DNA from: Cellulosimicrobium sp. CUA-896
Lineage (GTDB): Bacteria; Actinomycetota; Actinomycetes; Actinomycetales; Cellulomonadaceae
Direction of reading: 5' to 3'
NCBI RefSeq assembly: GCF_001942335.1
Contig: NZ_MKKH01000006.1
Span: 1 to 64,000, forward strand
DNA length: 64,000 nt
The position numbers and the translations under genes are program-made. The stretch's first letter is position 1; every line of letters begins with the position of its first letter. Below, piece after piece: positions 27,944 through 40,501 of this stretch. The notes beneath the pieces are model-generated. The model worked only from the letters and a program-made list of their open reading frames with translations. It ran no database searches and was not told the origin of the DNA.

Positions 27944-29133
27944 GTGCTGGATCTGCACGAGACCACGAGCAGCGGCGGGGCGGCGCGTCGCGTCGTCCGC
28001 CCCGTCGCTGCTCGACCCGGTGACCGTCGGCGGGCTGGAGGTCCGCAACCGCGCGTGGCTGTCCCCGATGTTGCATGTACGCGTGCGGCGACGCCGACGG
28101 CCGGGTCGGGGACTTCCACGTCGCGCACTACGGGGCGATCGCCCTCGGGGGCACCGGTCTCCTCGTCACCGAGGCGACGGCGGTCCGTCCCGACGGGCGC
28201 GTCACCCCGTTCGACGCCGGGCTGTGGTCCGACGACCAGGTCGACCCGTGGCAGCGCGTCACCGACCTGGTCCACGGCGCGGGCGCGGCGATGGCGGTGC
28301 AGCTCGCGCACGCCGGCCGCAAGGGCGCGAAGTACCCGGGGCTCCCCGGGGACGCGGTCCGCGGGCCCGTGCCCGCGGAGGACGGCGGGTGGACGATGCT
28401 CGGCGCGAGCGGCCGGGCGTTCGGCACGGCGCCGGCCCCGGCGCGGGCCTCCACGGACGAGCTGCACCAGGTCGTGGAGGACTTCGCGACGGCGGCCCGT
28501 CGCGCGGTGCGCGCCGGGTTCGACGCCGTCGAGCTGCACGCGGCGCACGGCTACCTCCTGCACGAGCTGCTCTCGCCCCTGACGAACGACCGCGACGACC
28601 GCTGGGGCGGCGACCGGGAGGGACGCGAGCGGCTGCTCCTGGAGACGGTCGCGGCGGTGCGTGCCGAGCTGCCCGGCACGGTGGCGCTCCTCGTGCGGCT
28701 GTCCGCCTCCGACGGGCCCGACCTCGGCACCACCGTCGCCGAGACGGCGGACCTCGCGGTCCGGCTGGCGGCGCGCGGCGTCGACCTCGTGGACTGCTCC
28801 TCGGGCGGGCTCCTGGCCGGCGTGGAGTACCCCTCGTTCGCGGGGTACCAGGTCCCGGGCGCGGCGGCCGTGCGCGCGGCGGGCGTGCCGGCGGGCGCCG
28901 TCGGGCTCATCAACGACCCGCACCACGCCCAGGCGGTGCTCGACGCCGGCCACGCCGACGTCGTGCTGCTCGGGCGCGAGCTGCTGCGCGACCCGCACTG
29001 GGTGCGGCGCGCCGCCGTGGCGCTGGGCCGCGAGGACGCGATCGCGCCGCCGCCGCGCTACCACCGCGCATGGCGCGGACCGCAGGACCGCCCCTGGGGC
29101 ACCGGGGGCACGACGACGAGGAGCGACGCATGA
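27944..29133 (+). CDS. Old Yellow Enzyme-type NADH:flavin oxidoreductase, two frameshifts
   Basis: About 396 residues, GTG start six bases after the previous stop. FMN TIM barrel of the OYE/YqjM class: SLLDPVTVGGLEVRNRAWLS, then after an apparent inserted T at about 28072 the expected SPM-CMYACGDADGRVGDFHVA, HAGRKGAKYPG, FDAVELHAAHGYLLHELLSP (His-Gly-Tyr site), TNDRDDRWGGDREGRERLLL, and ADVVLLGRELLRDPHW. Such enzymes reduce activated C=C bonds next to carbonyls, for example in maleimides and enones. A further change lies near 28000. It overlaps the amidase gene (ATGA). Confidence 0.88.
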
Positions 29134-30469
29134 GCACAGGGACGACCACCGCCACCGATGCGGCCACGCTCGACGCGAGCGCCGTCGCCCGGGCGGTGCG
29201 GGACGGCAGCCTGACCGTCCGCGACGTCGCCGAGGCCGTGCTGCGCCGGGTCGCCGAGCGCGACGACGCCGTGCGGGCGTGGGCGCACCTCGACCCGGAG
29301 CAGGTGCTCGCCGAGGCGGACCGCCTCGACGCCGCGCCGGAGAAGGGACCGCTGCACGGCGTCCCGGTGGGCGTGAAGGACGTCATCGCGACCGCGGACA
29401 TGCCGACGCGGCACAACACGGCCCGCTACCGGGACAGCGTGCCCGGTGTCGACGCGGCGTGCGTCGACACGCTGCGCGCCGCGGGGGCGCTCGTGCTCGG
29501 CAAGACCACGACGACCGAGTTCGCCGCGACGAGCGTCGGCGGGCCGACGCGCAACCCGCACGACCCGTCGCGAACCCCGGGCGGGTCGTCGAGCGGCTCC
29601 GGTGCCGCGGTCGCGGACCGGCAGTGCGCGCTCGCGCTGGGCACCCAGACGGGCGGCTCGACCATCCGGCCCGGGTCGTTCACCGGCGTCTACGCGTGGA
29701 AGCCACGTGGGGGACGATCAGCCGCGAAGGCCTCAAGGTGTACTCGGTCACGTGCGACACGCTCGGCCTGTACGCCCGGTCCGCGCGGGACCTCGCGCTC
29801 CTCGCCGACGTGTACCGGGTCGAGACGGACGCCGCCGCGCCGCCGTCCACGCTCGAGGGGCTGCGCGTCGGCGTGTGCCGCACGCCGGAGTGGGGCGCCG
29901 CGACGCCCGCCACGCGGGACGCGCTCGACGCCGCGACCCGGGCGCTGCGGGCGGCGGGCGCGGAGGTCGTCCCGTTCGACCTGCCCGCCGCGTTCGACGA
30001 CGTCTACGCCGTGCACCGGGCGGTCCTGCGGCGCGAGGGTCGCTCCGCGTTCCTCAACGAGGTCGTGACGACGCCCGGCATCGGGTCGTTCTTCCGCGAC
30101 CTCGTCGAGGGCCGTCCCGGTACGGACGCCAACGGCCGTCCCGCCCCGGAGCTCGGGGTGGACGACTACCGCGCGGCGTACCGCACCGCGGACGCGCTGC
30201 GCGCCCGGATCGACGACCTGCAGCAGACGGTGGACGTCGTGCTCACCCCGAGCGCGACGGGCGAGGCGCCGGTGGGGCTGGAGAGTACCGGCAGCTCGGT
30301 GTTCAACTCGCCGTGGACGCTCCTGCAGGTGCCGGTCGTCAACGTGCCCGGGCTCACCGGGCCGTCGGGCCTGCCGGTCGGGGTGTCGCTCGTCGGCCGC
30401 CGGTACGACGACCGGCACGTCATCGCGTGCGCCGGTCTGCTCGGGGACGTCCTCGCCCCCGCGGCCTGA
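29130..30469 (+). CDS. Amidase-signature family hydrolase, frameshifted
   Basis: About 446 residues. The Ser-cisSer-Lys triad is present: Lys83 in GVPVGVKDVIAT, cis-Ser in the Gly/Ser loop RTPGGSSSGSGAAVA (about 153-155), nucleophile Ser177 in GTQTGGSTIRPGSF. The frame changes near 29700-29710; the remainder (WGTISREGLKVYSVTCDTLG... to the end LLGDVLAPAA) is in another frame. Members cut primary or N-substituted amides, freeing ammonia. Last gene of the block, followed by repeats and a palindrome. Confidence 0.88.
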
Positions 30470-30480
30470 CCCCGGCCCGT

Positions 30481-30512
30481 CCGCCGCCTCCGCTCTCCGC
30501 CGCCTCCGCTCT
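30481..30512. repeat. Two tandem copies of a 16-mer
   Basis: CCGCCGCCTCCGCTCT occurs twice head to tail and a partial third copy follows. It lies just after the amidase stop and just before the palindrome at 30520. Confidence 0.7.
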
Positions 30513-30519
30513 CCGCCGA

Positions 30520-30568
30520 CCACGCGGTTGGTGTCGTTCTCGCGCCGAGAACGTCACCAACCGCGTGG
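30520..30568. repeat. Dispersed palindromic repeat, copy A
   Basis: 23-bp arms (30520-30542 and 30546-30568) with one mismatch and a 3-base loop; the inner part carries GGTGTCGTT...AACGTCACC. It lies between converging genes (amidase and copA) and could act as a terminator, but shares its core and flanks with the elements at 50450 and 52193, so it belongs to a repeat family. Confidence 0.8.
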
Positions 30569-30617
30569 TCGTGCGTGAGCAAGGTCGTGCTCGACGGCGC
30601 GGCGGACGGCCGGTCGG

Positions 30618-33178
<2,561 letters not shown>

Positions 33179-33479
33179 CGGGTGACTCCTCGACAGGTTC
33201 TCGGGTGGAGGTCACCGGCGGCGTACCGGGGTGGCGGACGGCGCGGCGGGGCGCCGGTCCCGGTCGGGACGGCGCGGCGCGGAGGGCCCGGGTCGCCGGA
33301 GGCGATGGTCGGCGGGCGGTCCGCGGGAGGGTGTTCCCGACGGCGGGCGCGGCCGTGCGGGACGTGCGGTGCGGGACGTGCGGCAGGTGACGTGCGGTGC
33401 GGGCGACGCGCGGCCCGGTGCGGGGCCGAGCCGCGCGTCGGGTGCCGGGCCGTGACCGGACCGGCGCGCGTCGGGGAGG
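33179..33479. other. Non-coding gap between copZ and copA
   Basis: 301 bases without a credible gene, extremely GC-rich, with short imperfect direct repeats of a GTGCGGGACGTGCGG-like unit around 33353-33400. No operator is visible; copA probably depends on the csoR promoter, or on one not recognisable here. Confidence 0.5.
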
Positions 33480-33839
33480 TCAGGCGGTGGGCGCCTGGAA
33501 GTCCTCGGAGCGCTCGGCGAAGGTCGCGGCGTGCAGGCTCTCGGACGCGCGGTCGTGCGCGGCCTGCTTCTCCGGCGCCTGCTCGCGGTACTGGGCTGCG
33601 AGAGCGTCCTGCTGCACGTCGACGGACTCGACCGTGTAGCCGGCCTCGTCGACCGCGGCGCGCAGGGCGGCCTCGTCGAGGGGCTCGTCGGAGAACACGG
33701 TGACCTCGGACGTGCCGCCCTCGTGCAGCTCGATGCTGAGGTTCTCGACGCCCTCGACCTTCTCCACCTCCTCGGTGACGCTCGCGACGCAGTGGCCGCA
33801 CGTCATGCCGGTGACGCGCAGGGTGGTGACGGTGCTCAT
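33480..33839 (-). CDS. copZ: Copper chaperone (CopZ-like) with an unusual C-terminal tail
   Basis: Intact, 119 residues. Residues 1-72 form the classic heavy-metal domain: TTLRVTGMTCGHCVASVTEE with the MTCGHC copper site and LRAAVDEAGYTVESVDVQ. CopZ is normally about 70 residues; this one continues with about 46 hydrophilic, Ala/Glu/Gln-rich residues (YREQAPEKQAAHDRASESLH...) predicted helical. It carries Cu(I) in the cytoplasm to CopA and CsoR. It lies 22 bases after csoR. Confidence 0.88.
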   Translation of the reverse strand: MSTVTTLRVTGMTCGHCVASVTEEVEKVEGVENLSIELHEGGTSEVTVFSDEPLDEAALRAAVDEAGYTVESVDVQQDALAAQYREQAPEKQAAHDRASESLHAATFAERSEDFQAPTA

Positions 33840-33861
33840 GGTGCTCCTCGGTGGTGGTGGG

Positions 33862-34203
33862 TCAGCTGCGGACGAGTCGGGCGATGGCGTCGGCGGCCTC
33901 CTTGACCTTGGCCGCGCCCGCGTCGTCGGACTGCTTCGCGGCGTCGACGACGCAGTGGCCGAGATGGTCCTCGACGAGCCCGATGCTCACGGCCTGCAGG
34001 GCCTTCGTCACGGCCGAGACCTGCGTGAGGATGTCGATGCAGTAGACGTCGTCGTCGATCATGCGGGCGATGCCGCGCACCTGCCCCTCGATCCGCCGCA
34101 TGCGCTTGAGGTACGCCTCCTTGTCGGACGCGTACCCGTGCGGGCCGTCGTGGCTCGTGCGCCCGTCGTGGTGGGGGGCGCGCTCGCGTGCCGTCGCGGT
34201 CAT
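33862..34203 (-). CDS. csoR: CsoR-family copper-sensing repressor
   Basis: 113 residues. All-helical DUF156 protein: ASDKEAYLKRMRRIEGQVRG, IARMIDDDVYCIDILTQVSA (Cys ligand) and IGLVEDHLGHCVVDAAKQSD (His and Cys ligands), the C-H-C Cu(I) triad of CsoR. The first 25 residues are His/Arg-rich and variable. With copper it leaves its operator and lets csoR-copZ-copA be expressed. The operator is visible at 34232-34254. Confidence 0.92.
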   Translation of the reverse strand: MTATARERAPHHDGRTSHDGPHGYASDKEAYLKRMRRIEGQVRGIARMIDDDVYCIDILTQVSAVTKALQAVSIGLVEDHLGHCVVDAAKQSDDAGAAKVKEAADAIARLVRS

Positions 34204-34231
34204 GTGGTCCTCCTCGGCTCGTCTGCCCACC

Positions 34232-34254
34232 ACCATACCCCCAGAGGGTATGGT
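34232..34254. promoter_or_regulatory. CsoR operator
   Basis: ACCATACCC-n5-GGGTATGGT, perfect 9-bp arms, 28 bases upstream of the csoR ATG. It matches the pseudo-palindrome TACCC...GGGTA bound by CsoR repressors. It also lies 134 bases before the divergent gene at 34388, which may share the control. Confidence 0.88.
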
Positions 34255-34387
34255 GCGCCAGGGGTCGCGCACATGACAGCTGTCACCCCGACGTCGTGAG
34301 GACAGCACCCGCAGCGGTGACGGCAGGCACTGCCGCGCGCGCGGCGGCGGCGCGAGGGTGGAGGGACCACCACACGAGAGGCTCGCC

Positions 34388-34870
34388 ATGACCGACATCG
34401 TCACCGCCCTGCAGGACTTCACGCTGGGCCTGCCGCCCCTGCTGCGCTGGGTCGGCGTCCTGCTGGCCGCGATGATCCCGTACGTCGAGGCCGAGGGCGC
34501 CGCGATCCTCGGGATCGTCGCCGGGATCGACACGTTCGTCGCGATCCCCGTCGCGATCGTCGGCAACGCCATCGCGCTCGCGGTCGTCGTCTGGGTGATC
34601 GGGGCGGCGCGGTCCGGCGTCACGCGCGGGCGGACCACCGAGGCGAGCCCGAAGCGCCAGCGCATGCAGCGCGTGTTCGACCGGTACGGGGTGCCGGGCG
34701 TCAGCCTCCTCGGGCCGCTCCTGCTGCCCAGCCACGTCACGGCCGCGGCGATGGTCGGCTTCGGCGCGCCGCGCCGGCGCGTGTTCGTCTGGGGCGTCGT
34801 CGCGGTCGCGCTCTGGGCCGTGCTCTTCGGCGTGCTCGTGCACCTCGGCGTCGAGGCGGCCGTGTCCTGA
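34388..34870 (+). CDS. Small multidrug-export / DedA-like membrane protein
   Basis: Intact, 160 residues. Helices LLRWVGVLLAAMIPYVEAEG, DTFVAIPVAIVGNAIALAVV, GVPGVSLLGPLLLPSHVTAA and VFVWGVVAVALWAVLFGVLV. The PYVEAEGAAILGI and LLGPLLLPSHVTAAAMVGFG parts are those of the 'small multi-drug export protein' family, related to DedA/SNARE-associated proteins. Function uncertain. Diverges from csoR and may be co-regulated by copper. Confidence 0.75.
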   Translation: MTDIVTALQDFTLGLPPLLRWVGVLLAAMIPYVEAEGAAILGIVAGIDTFVAIPVAIVGNAIALAVVVWVIGAARSGVTRGRTTEASPKRQRMQRVFDRYGVPGVSLLGPLLLPSHVTAAAMVGFGAPRRRVFVWGVVAVALWAVLFGVLVHLGVEAAVS

Positions 34871-34984
34871 TGTCGCGAGCCCTGACGGCGCGAGCCCTGA
34901 CGGCGGCACCACCGCCGGGGTCACGACGGCGTCACGGACGCATCACGATCTCGCGCTCGCCGCGCGCTCGGTCGCGGCCGGTCC

Positions 34985-34990
34985 TAGCCT
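34985..34990 (+). promoter_or_regulatory. -10 element of a leaderless promoter
   Basis: TAGCCT ends seven bases before the ATG at 34998, and there is no ribosome binding site, so the transcript probably starts at or next to the ATG. The gap upstream (34871-34984) also holds a direct repeat GCGAGCCCTGACGGC twice. Confidence 0.6.
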
Positions 34991-34997
34991 CCCAAGC

Positions 34998-36110
34998 ATG
35001 GGGACGCGACGGCGCGTGTCGGCGTGGCAGGGGGCCCGGACGGCTCTCGCCGCATCCCTGCTCGCGGCCGGACTGGTCGCCGTCGCCCCGCCCGCCGGGG
35101 CCTGCGCGTGCGGCGGCATCGTGGACGGCCCGGCCGACGAGTCGTCCGTGACCGCCGAGACCGCGGTGCTGCAGTGGGACGGCACGACGCAGACCCTCGT
35201 GCTCGAGCTCGAGACGCTGTCCACCGCCCCCGAGGTCGGGCTGATCCTGCCGACGCCCACACCGGCGGAGGTCGCGCTCGCCGACCCGGAGATCTTCCGC
35301 GAGCTCGACGCGATCACGGCCCCCCGCGCCGTCGTCTCGGGGTACCGCTGGTGGCCGGACCTGGGCTTCGGGAGCACGTCCGCCGCGTCCGCGGGCGGCG
35401 GGGCGCCGGGCGTGGACGTGCTGACCGAGGTGCGGCTCGGGCCGCTCGACGTCGCGACGCTCGCCGCGACCGACACCGCCGCGCTCGACGCGTGGCTCGC
35501 CGAGCGGGGCTTCGAGCTCCCCGCGTCGGTCCGGGGCGCGATCGCCCCGTACGTCGCGGAGGGGTGGTCGTTCGTCGCGGCCCGGCTGGCGCCCGAGGAG
35601 GCGACGACGTTCGACGGGACGCTGCAGCCGTTGCGCGTCACGTTCGCGACCGACGCGCTCGTGCACCCGATGCGCATGTCGGCCGCCGCCGAGCAGACGC
35701 AGCGCACGCGCACCTACGTCCTCGCCGACCACCGCATGGACCGCGCCGACCCGACGGCCGACCTCGCCGCCCCGAGCGTGCGTTTCGCCGGTCGCGTGCC
35801 GCCGGGCTCCGTCGGCTCGGCCGAGCTCGCCGCGCTGCTCGCGGCGGGCGACTACGTCACCGCCCACGAGCAGACGTTCACCGACCCCGCGACGCAGGTC
35901 GTCTCCGACTTCGCCTTCGTCACCGCGCCGTCGGACGCGACCCGCTCGCCCACGTACGCCGTGGTCGCCGACAAGCGGATCGGACCGTTCTTCGCGGGCC
36001 CCGTGCTCGCGTTCGGGGGAGTCCTCGTCCTGTCGGTCCTCCTCGTGTGGGGATCACGGCGCCACCACGCCCCCGTGCGCGCCGTCGCGCCCCGACCGGC
36101 ACGGGCCTGA
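34998..36110 (+). CDS. DUF2330 membrane-anchored protein
   Basis: Intact, 370 residues. A signal peptide (ARTALAASLLAAGLVAVAPP AGA) is followed by the DUF2330 signature: CACGGIVDGPADESSVTAET, VGLILPTPTPAEVALADPEI, DVLTEVRLGPLDVATLAA, LPASVRGAIAPYVAEGWSFV and LQPLRVTFATDALVHPMRMS. One C-terminal helix (FAGPVLAFGGVLVLSVLLVW) anchors it with a short basic cytoplasmic tail, so the domain faces outside. DUF2330 proteins are of unknown function and occur in many actinobacteria. Confidence 0.85.
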   Translation: MGTRRRVSAWQGARTALAASLLAAGLVAVAPPAGACACGGIVDGPADESSVTAETAVLQWDGTTQTLVLELETLSTAPEVGLILPTPTPAEVALADPEIFRELDAITAPRAVVSGYRWWPDLGFGSTSAASAGGGAPGVDVLTEVRLGPLDVATLAATDTAALDAWLAERGFELPASVRGAIAPYVAEGWSFVAARLAPEEATTFDGTLQPLRVTFATDALVHPMRMSAAAEQTQRTRTYVLADHRMDRADPTADLAAPSVRFAGRVPPGSVGSAELAALLAAGDYVTAHEQTFTDPATQVVSDFAFVTAPSDATRSPTYAVVADKRIGPFFAGPVLAFGGVLVLSVLLVWGSRRHHAPVRAVAPRPARA

Positions 36111-36211
36111 GCCGTGGTCGCGCGCGACACGGGCGCCACCCGGGTGTTCCATGAGGATCGAGCGGGCGTGCGGTCCTGCAGCCCGGCAGCCACGCACGGA
36201 AGGCGGACACC

Positions 36212-36814
36212 ATGACCACCATCCCCGACCCGGGCCTCACCGCGTTCTCGCGCACCGCGCGCCAGGTCTGGTACTGGCTCGTGCTGCGCGGCGTGCTCGC
36301 CGTCCTCTTCGGCGTCGTCGCGCTCGCCTGGCCGGCCATCACCGCCGCGGCGTTCGTGTGGATCGTCGGCGTCTTCGCCGTGGTCGACGGCCTCGTCCTG
36401 GTGATCGAAGGGGTGCGACGCCGCGGCACCGGCGGCGGGACCGCGTTCCTCGTGACGATGGGCCTCGTGAGCGTGGCCGTCGGCGTCGTGCTGCTCGTCT
36501 GGCCGGGCAAGACCGCCATCGTGCTCACGTGGATCATCGGGTTCTGGGCGGTGCTCTACGGGCTCGTCCAGGCCGCCGCGAGCCTCCTCCTGCGCCGGGC
36601 CGCCGGCAGCGGCTGGGGCTGGGGCGTGCTCGCCGGCGTGCTGAGCATCGTCTTCGGCCTGCTCGTCCTGTTCAACGTCGAGGCCGGCCTCGTGTCGATC
36701 GTCTGGCTGCTCGGGATCTTCGCGATCGTCTGGGGCGTCATGCTGGTCGTCTTCGGCGTCCAGGTCCGCTCGCTCGGGCGCCGCGCCGGGGAGGCGGCGA
36801 CAGCCCCGTACTGA
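36212..36814 (+). CDS. HdeD-family (DUF308) membrane protein
   Basis: Intact, 200 residues, six helices in three pairs: LRGVLAVLFGVVALAWPAIT, AAFVWIVGVFAVVDGLVLVI, FLVTMGLVSVAVGVVLLVWP, VLTWIIGFWAVLYGLVQAAA, GVLAGVLSIVFGLLVLFNVE and IVWLLGIFAIVWGVMLVVFG. A paralogue of the gene at 302 without its long N-terminal tail. GGAAGG precedes the ATG. The role (perhaps acid or membrane stress) is not known in actinobacteria. Confidence 0.85.
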   Translation: MTTIPDPGLTAFSRTARQVWYWLVLRGVLAVLFGVVALAWPAITAAAFVWIVGVFAVVDGLVLVIEGVRRRGTGGGTAFLVTMGLVSVAVGVVLLVWPGKTAIVLTWIIGFWAVLYGLVQAAASLLLRRAAGSGWGWGVLAGVLSIVFGLLVLFNVEAGLVSIVWLLGIFAIVWGVMLVVFGVQVRSLGRRAGEAATAPY

Positions 36815-36892
36815 CGCCGCCCCCGGTGCCGGTGGTCCCGTGGTCGGCCCGGTGATCCCGTGGTCGGCGGAGAGGAGGCCGACGGCGCGCGG

Positions 36893-38301
36893 TCAGGCGG
36901 GCGTCGACCGCGCCGCCGCGCGCGCCGCGGCCGGGAACGCCTCGACGATCCGCGAGACGGCCGCGTCGTCGTGCGCGGCCGAGACGAACCACGCCTCGAA
37001 GAGCGACGGCGGCAGGTTCACGCCCTGCTCGAGCATCGCGTGGAAGAACGCCCGGTACCGGTGCACCTCCTGGGCCTGCGCCTGGGCGTAGGTGCGCACG
37101 CCGGCGCTCGCGGCGAGGTCGCCGAAGAACACGGAGAACAGCGAGCCCGCGTGCTGCACGCGGTGCGCGACGCCCGCGGCGTCGAGCGCCTCCCCGACGG
37201 CGGAGGACAGGGTCCGCGAGACCTCGTCCACCCGCGCGTACACGGCCTCGTCGGCGAGGCGCAGGGTCGCGAGACCCGCCGCGACCGCGACCGGGTTCCC
37301 CGACAGGGTGCCCGCCTGGTAGACCGGGCCGGCCGGCGCGAGCTGGTCCATGACCGTCGCGGGGCCGCCCACCGCGGCGACCGGCATGCCCCCGCCCACG
37401 ACCTTGCCGAACGTGAACAGGTCCGGCACGTAGCCCTCGGGGCCCCGCGCCGCGGGGGCGTGCGCCCCGTTCTCGACCCCCCACCAGCCGCTCGGCCCGA
37501 CGCGGAACCCGGTGAGCACCTCGTCGAGGATCAGCAGCGCCCCGTGGTCCGCCGTGATGCGCCGCAGGCCCTCGTTGAATCCCTCCGCGGGCGGCACGAC
37601 GCCCATGTTCGCCGGCGCGGCCTCGGTGATCACGGCTGCGATCTGCGAGCCGCGCTCGGCGAACGCGGCCTCGACGGCGGCGAGGTCGTTGTACGGCAGG
37701 ACGAGCGTGTCCGCGGCGCTGGCCTCGGTCACGCCGGCCGAGCCGGGGAGGGCGAGCGTCGCGACGCCGGAGCCCGCCTGCGCGAGGAGCGAGTCCACGT
37801 GCCCGTGGTAGCAGCCGGCGAACTTCACGATCACGTCGCGGCCCGTGACGCCGCGCGCGAGCCGCACCGCCGTCATGGTCGCCTCGGTGCCGGTCGACAC
37901 GAGCCGCACCCGCTCGGCAGCGGGCACGCGGCGCCGGATCTCCTCGCCGAGCTCGACCTCGGCGAGCGTCGGCGCGCCGAACGACAGGCCGCGCGCTGCG
38001 GCCTCCTGCACCGCCGCGATGACCTCCGGGTGTGCGTGGCCGAGCAGCGCCGGGCCCCACGAGCACACGAGGTCGACGTACTCGCGCCCCGCGACGTCGG
38101 TGACGTACGCGCCGTGCGCCGACGCGAGGAAGCGCGGGTCGCCGCCCACCGACCCGTACGCGCGCACGGGCGAGCTCACGCCGCCGGGCAGCACGCCCTG
38201 GGCGCGCAGGAACGCCTCGTGGTTGCCCGTCGCGGTCGCGCTCGGCGACACCACCTCCGCCTGGGCGGCCGCCGCCGCCCCGAACCCCGTCGACTCCGTC
38301 A

Positions 38302-38302
<1 letters not shown>
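36893..38302 (-). CDS. hemL: Glutamate-1-semialdehyde 2,1-aminomutase
   Basis: Intact, 469 residues. It makes 5-aminolevulinate from glutamate-1-semialdehyde, the second step of the C5 haem route. PLP class III aminotransferase: [73 protein letters not shown] and PLP-Lys in [19 protein letters not shown]. Last gene of hemC-hemD-hemB-hemL; its ATG overlaps the hemB stop by three bases. The gap to the HdeD gene (36815-36892) holds nothing notable. Confidence 0.97.
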
Positions 38303-39363
<1,061 letters not shown>

Positions 39364-39367
<4 letters not shown>

Positions 39368-40501
39368 GAGGGGTCTCCTCCGGGGGTGGTGCCATGGGTG
39401 GGACCGTCGCCGGCGCCCGCCGGGGCGACGCGTGGCGCGGTCAGGACGGTGGTCAGGGCAGCGGCGAGCGCGGCGTCCGTCGGGCGGTCGGCGACCGCGT
39501 CGAGCCGCAGCCCGACGGCGCGCGCCGCCCGGGCGGTCGGGTCGCCGATCGCGACGGCCGCGACGTCGTCGCGCGGTCCGAGCTGGCGGGCGACCTCGCG
39601 CGCGACGCTGCCGGACGTGAGGACCACGGCGTCGACCGCGCCCGCGCGCCAGGCCTCGACGACCTCCGGGGCGAGGTCGTGCGCGACGGTGCGGTAGACG
39701 GTGACGACGTCCGGCGCGTACCCGAGGTCGCGCAGGCCGTCGGTCATGGTGGGGGCGGCGAGGTCGCCCTGGGGGAGCAGGACGCGGCTCGATGTGGTCG
39801 GGGCGGCGGCGGGTTGGCCGGAAGTGCTCGGGCTACCATCCGCGCCAGAACCGGCGCTCACTCCCGCTCTGCCGTCGGTGCCCGCCACGCCCTTCGCATC
39901 CTCCGGCCACCCCGCCGCCTCCGCTGCCGTCTCACCCGCCGACCGCCGCGCGTTCTCGGCGGGTGCGGCCGTTGCGGGCAGGGCGGTAAAGGCGGTCACC
40001 AGGCCGCGGGCGGAGTTCTCCGCCGGCTCGAGGGAGACCGTGACGCCCGCGCTCGAGGGCGCGGCGCGTCGCCGGACCGACGGCGGCCCAGCGGGCCGCG
40101 CGCGCCACGTCGGCCAGGGAGGTGCCGCGGCGTGCGGCGCTCGCGGCGAGCTCGTCGATCGCGTTGACGCTCGTGACGACCACCCAGGCGAAGCGGCCGT
40201 CGGCGAGCAGCGCGAGGGCGTCGTCGACCGGGGCGGTGTCCTCGACGGGTGCGCGCTCGATCGCGGGGCTGACGAGCACCTCGGCACCGGCGGCCCGCAG
40301 CTCCTGTGCGAGGGCCGCGGCGCGCTCGGGAGCCCGGGGGAGCAGGACGGTCCGGCCGGCGAGGGGCTCGTCCGCAGCGTCCGCTGCCCGGGCCGTGTCG
40401 TCGGCCGGGGCGGCGGAGGTGCCGGCGGAGGTGCCGGATGGGGCGGCCGGGAGGACGGGGGCCGGTCCGCGCGACGGGTCGCGCAGCGGGCCGGGCGTCA
40501 T
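39364..40501 (-). CDS. hemD: Uroporphyrinogen-III synthase, frameshifted, with low-complexity insert
   Basis: About 378 residues, against about 250-280 usually. It closes and inverts hydroxymethylbilane to uroporphyrinogen III. N-half: [41 protein letters not shown]-half: [61 protein letters not shown] frame change near 40050, and an Ala/Gly/Ser-rich insert of about 60 residues (39800-39980) between the two lobes; the first 45 residues are also disordered. It overlaps hemC and hemB (ATGA). Confidence 0.88.
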
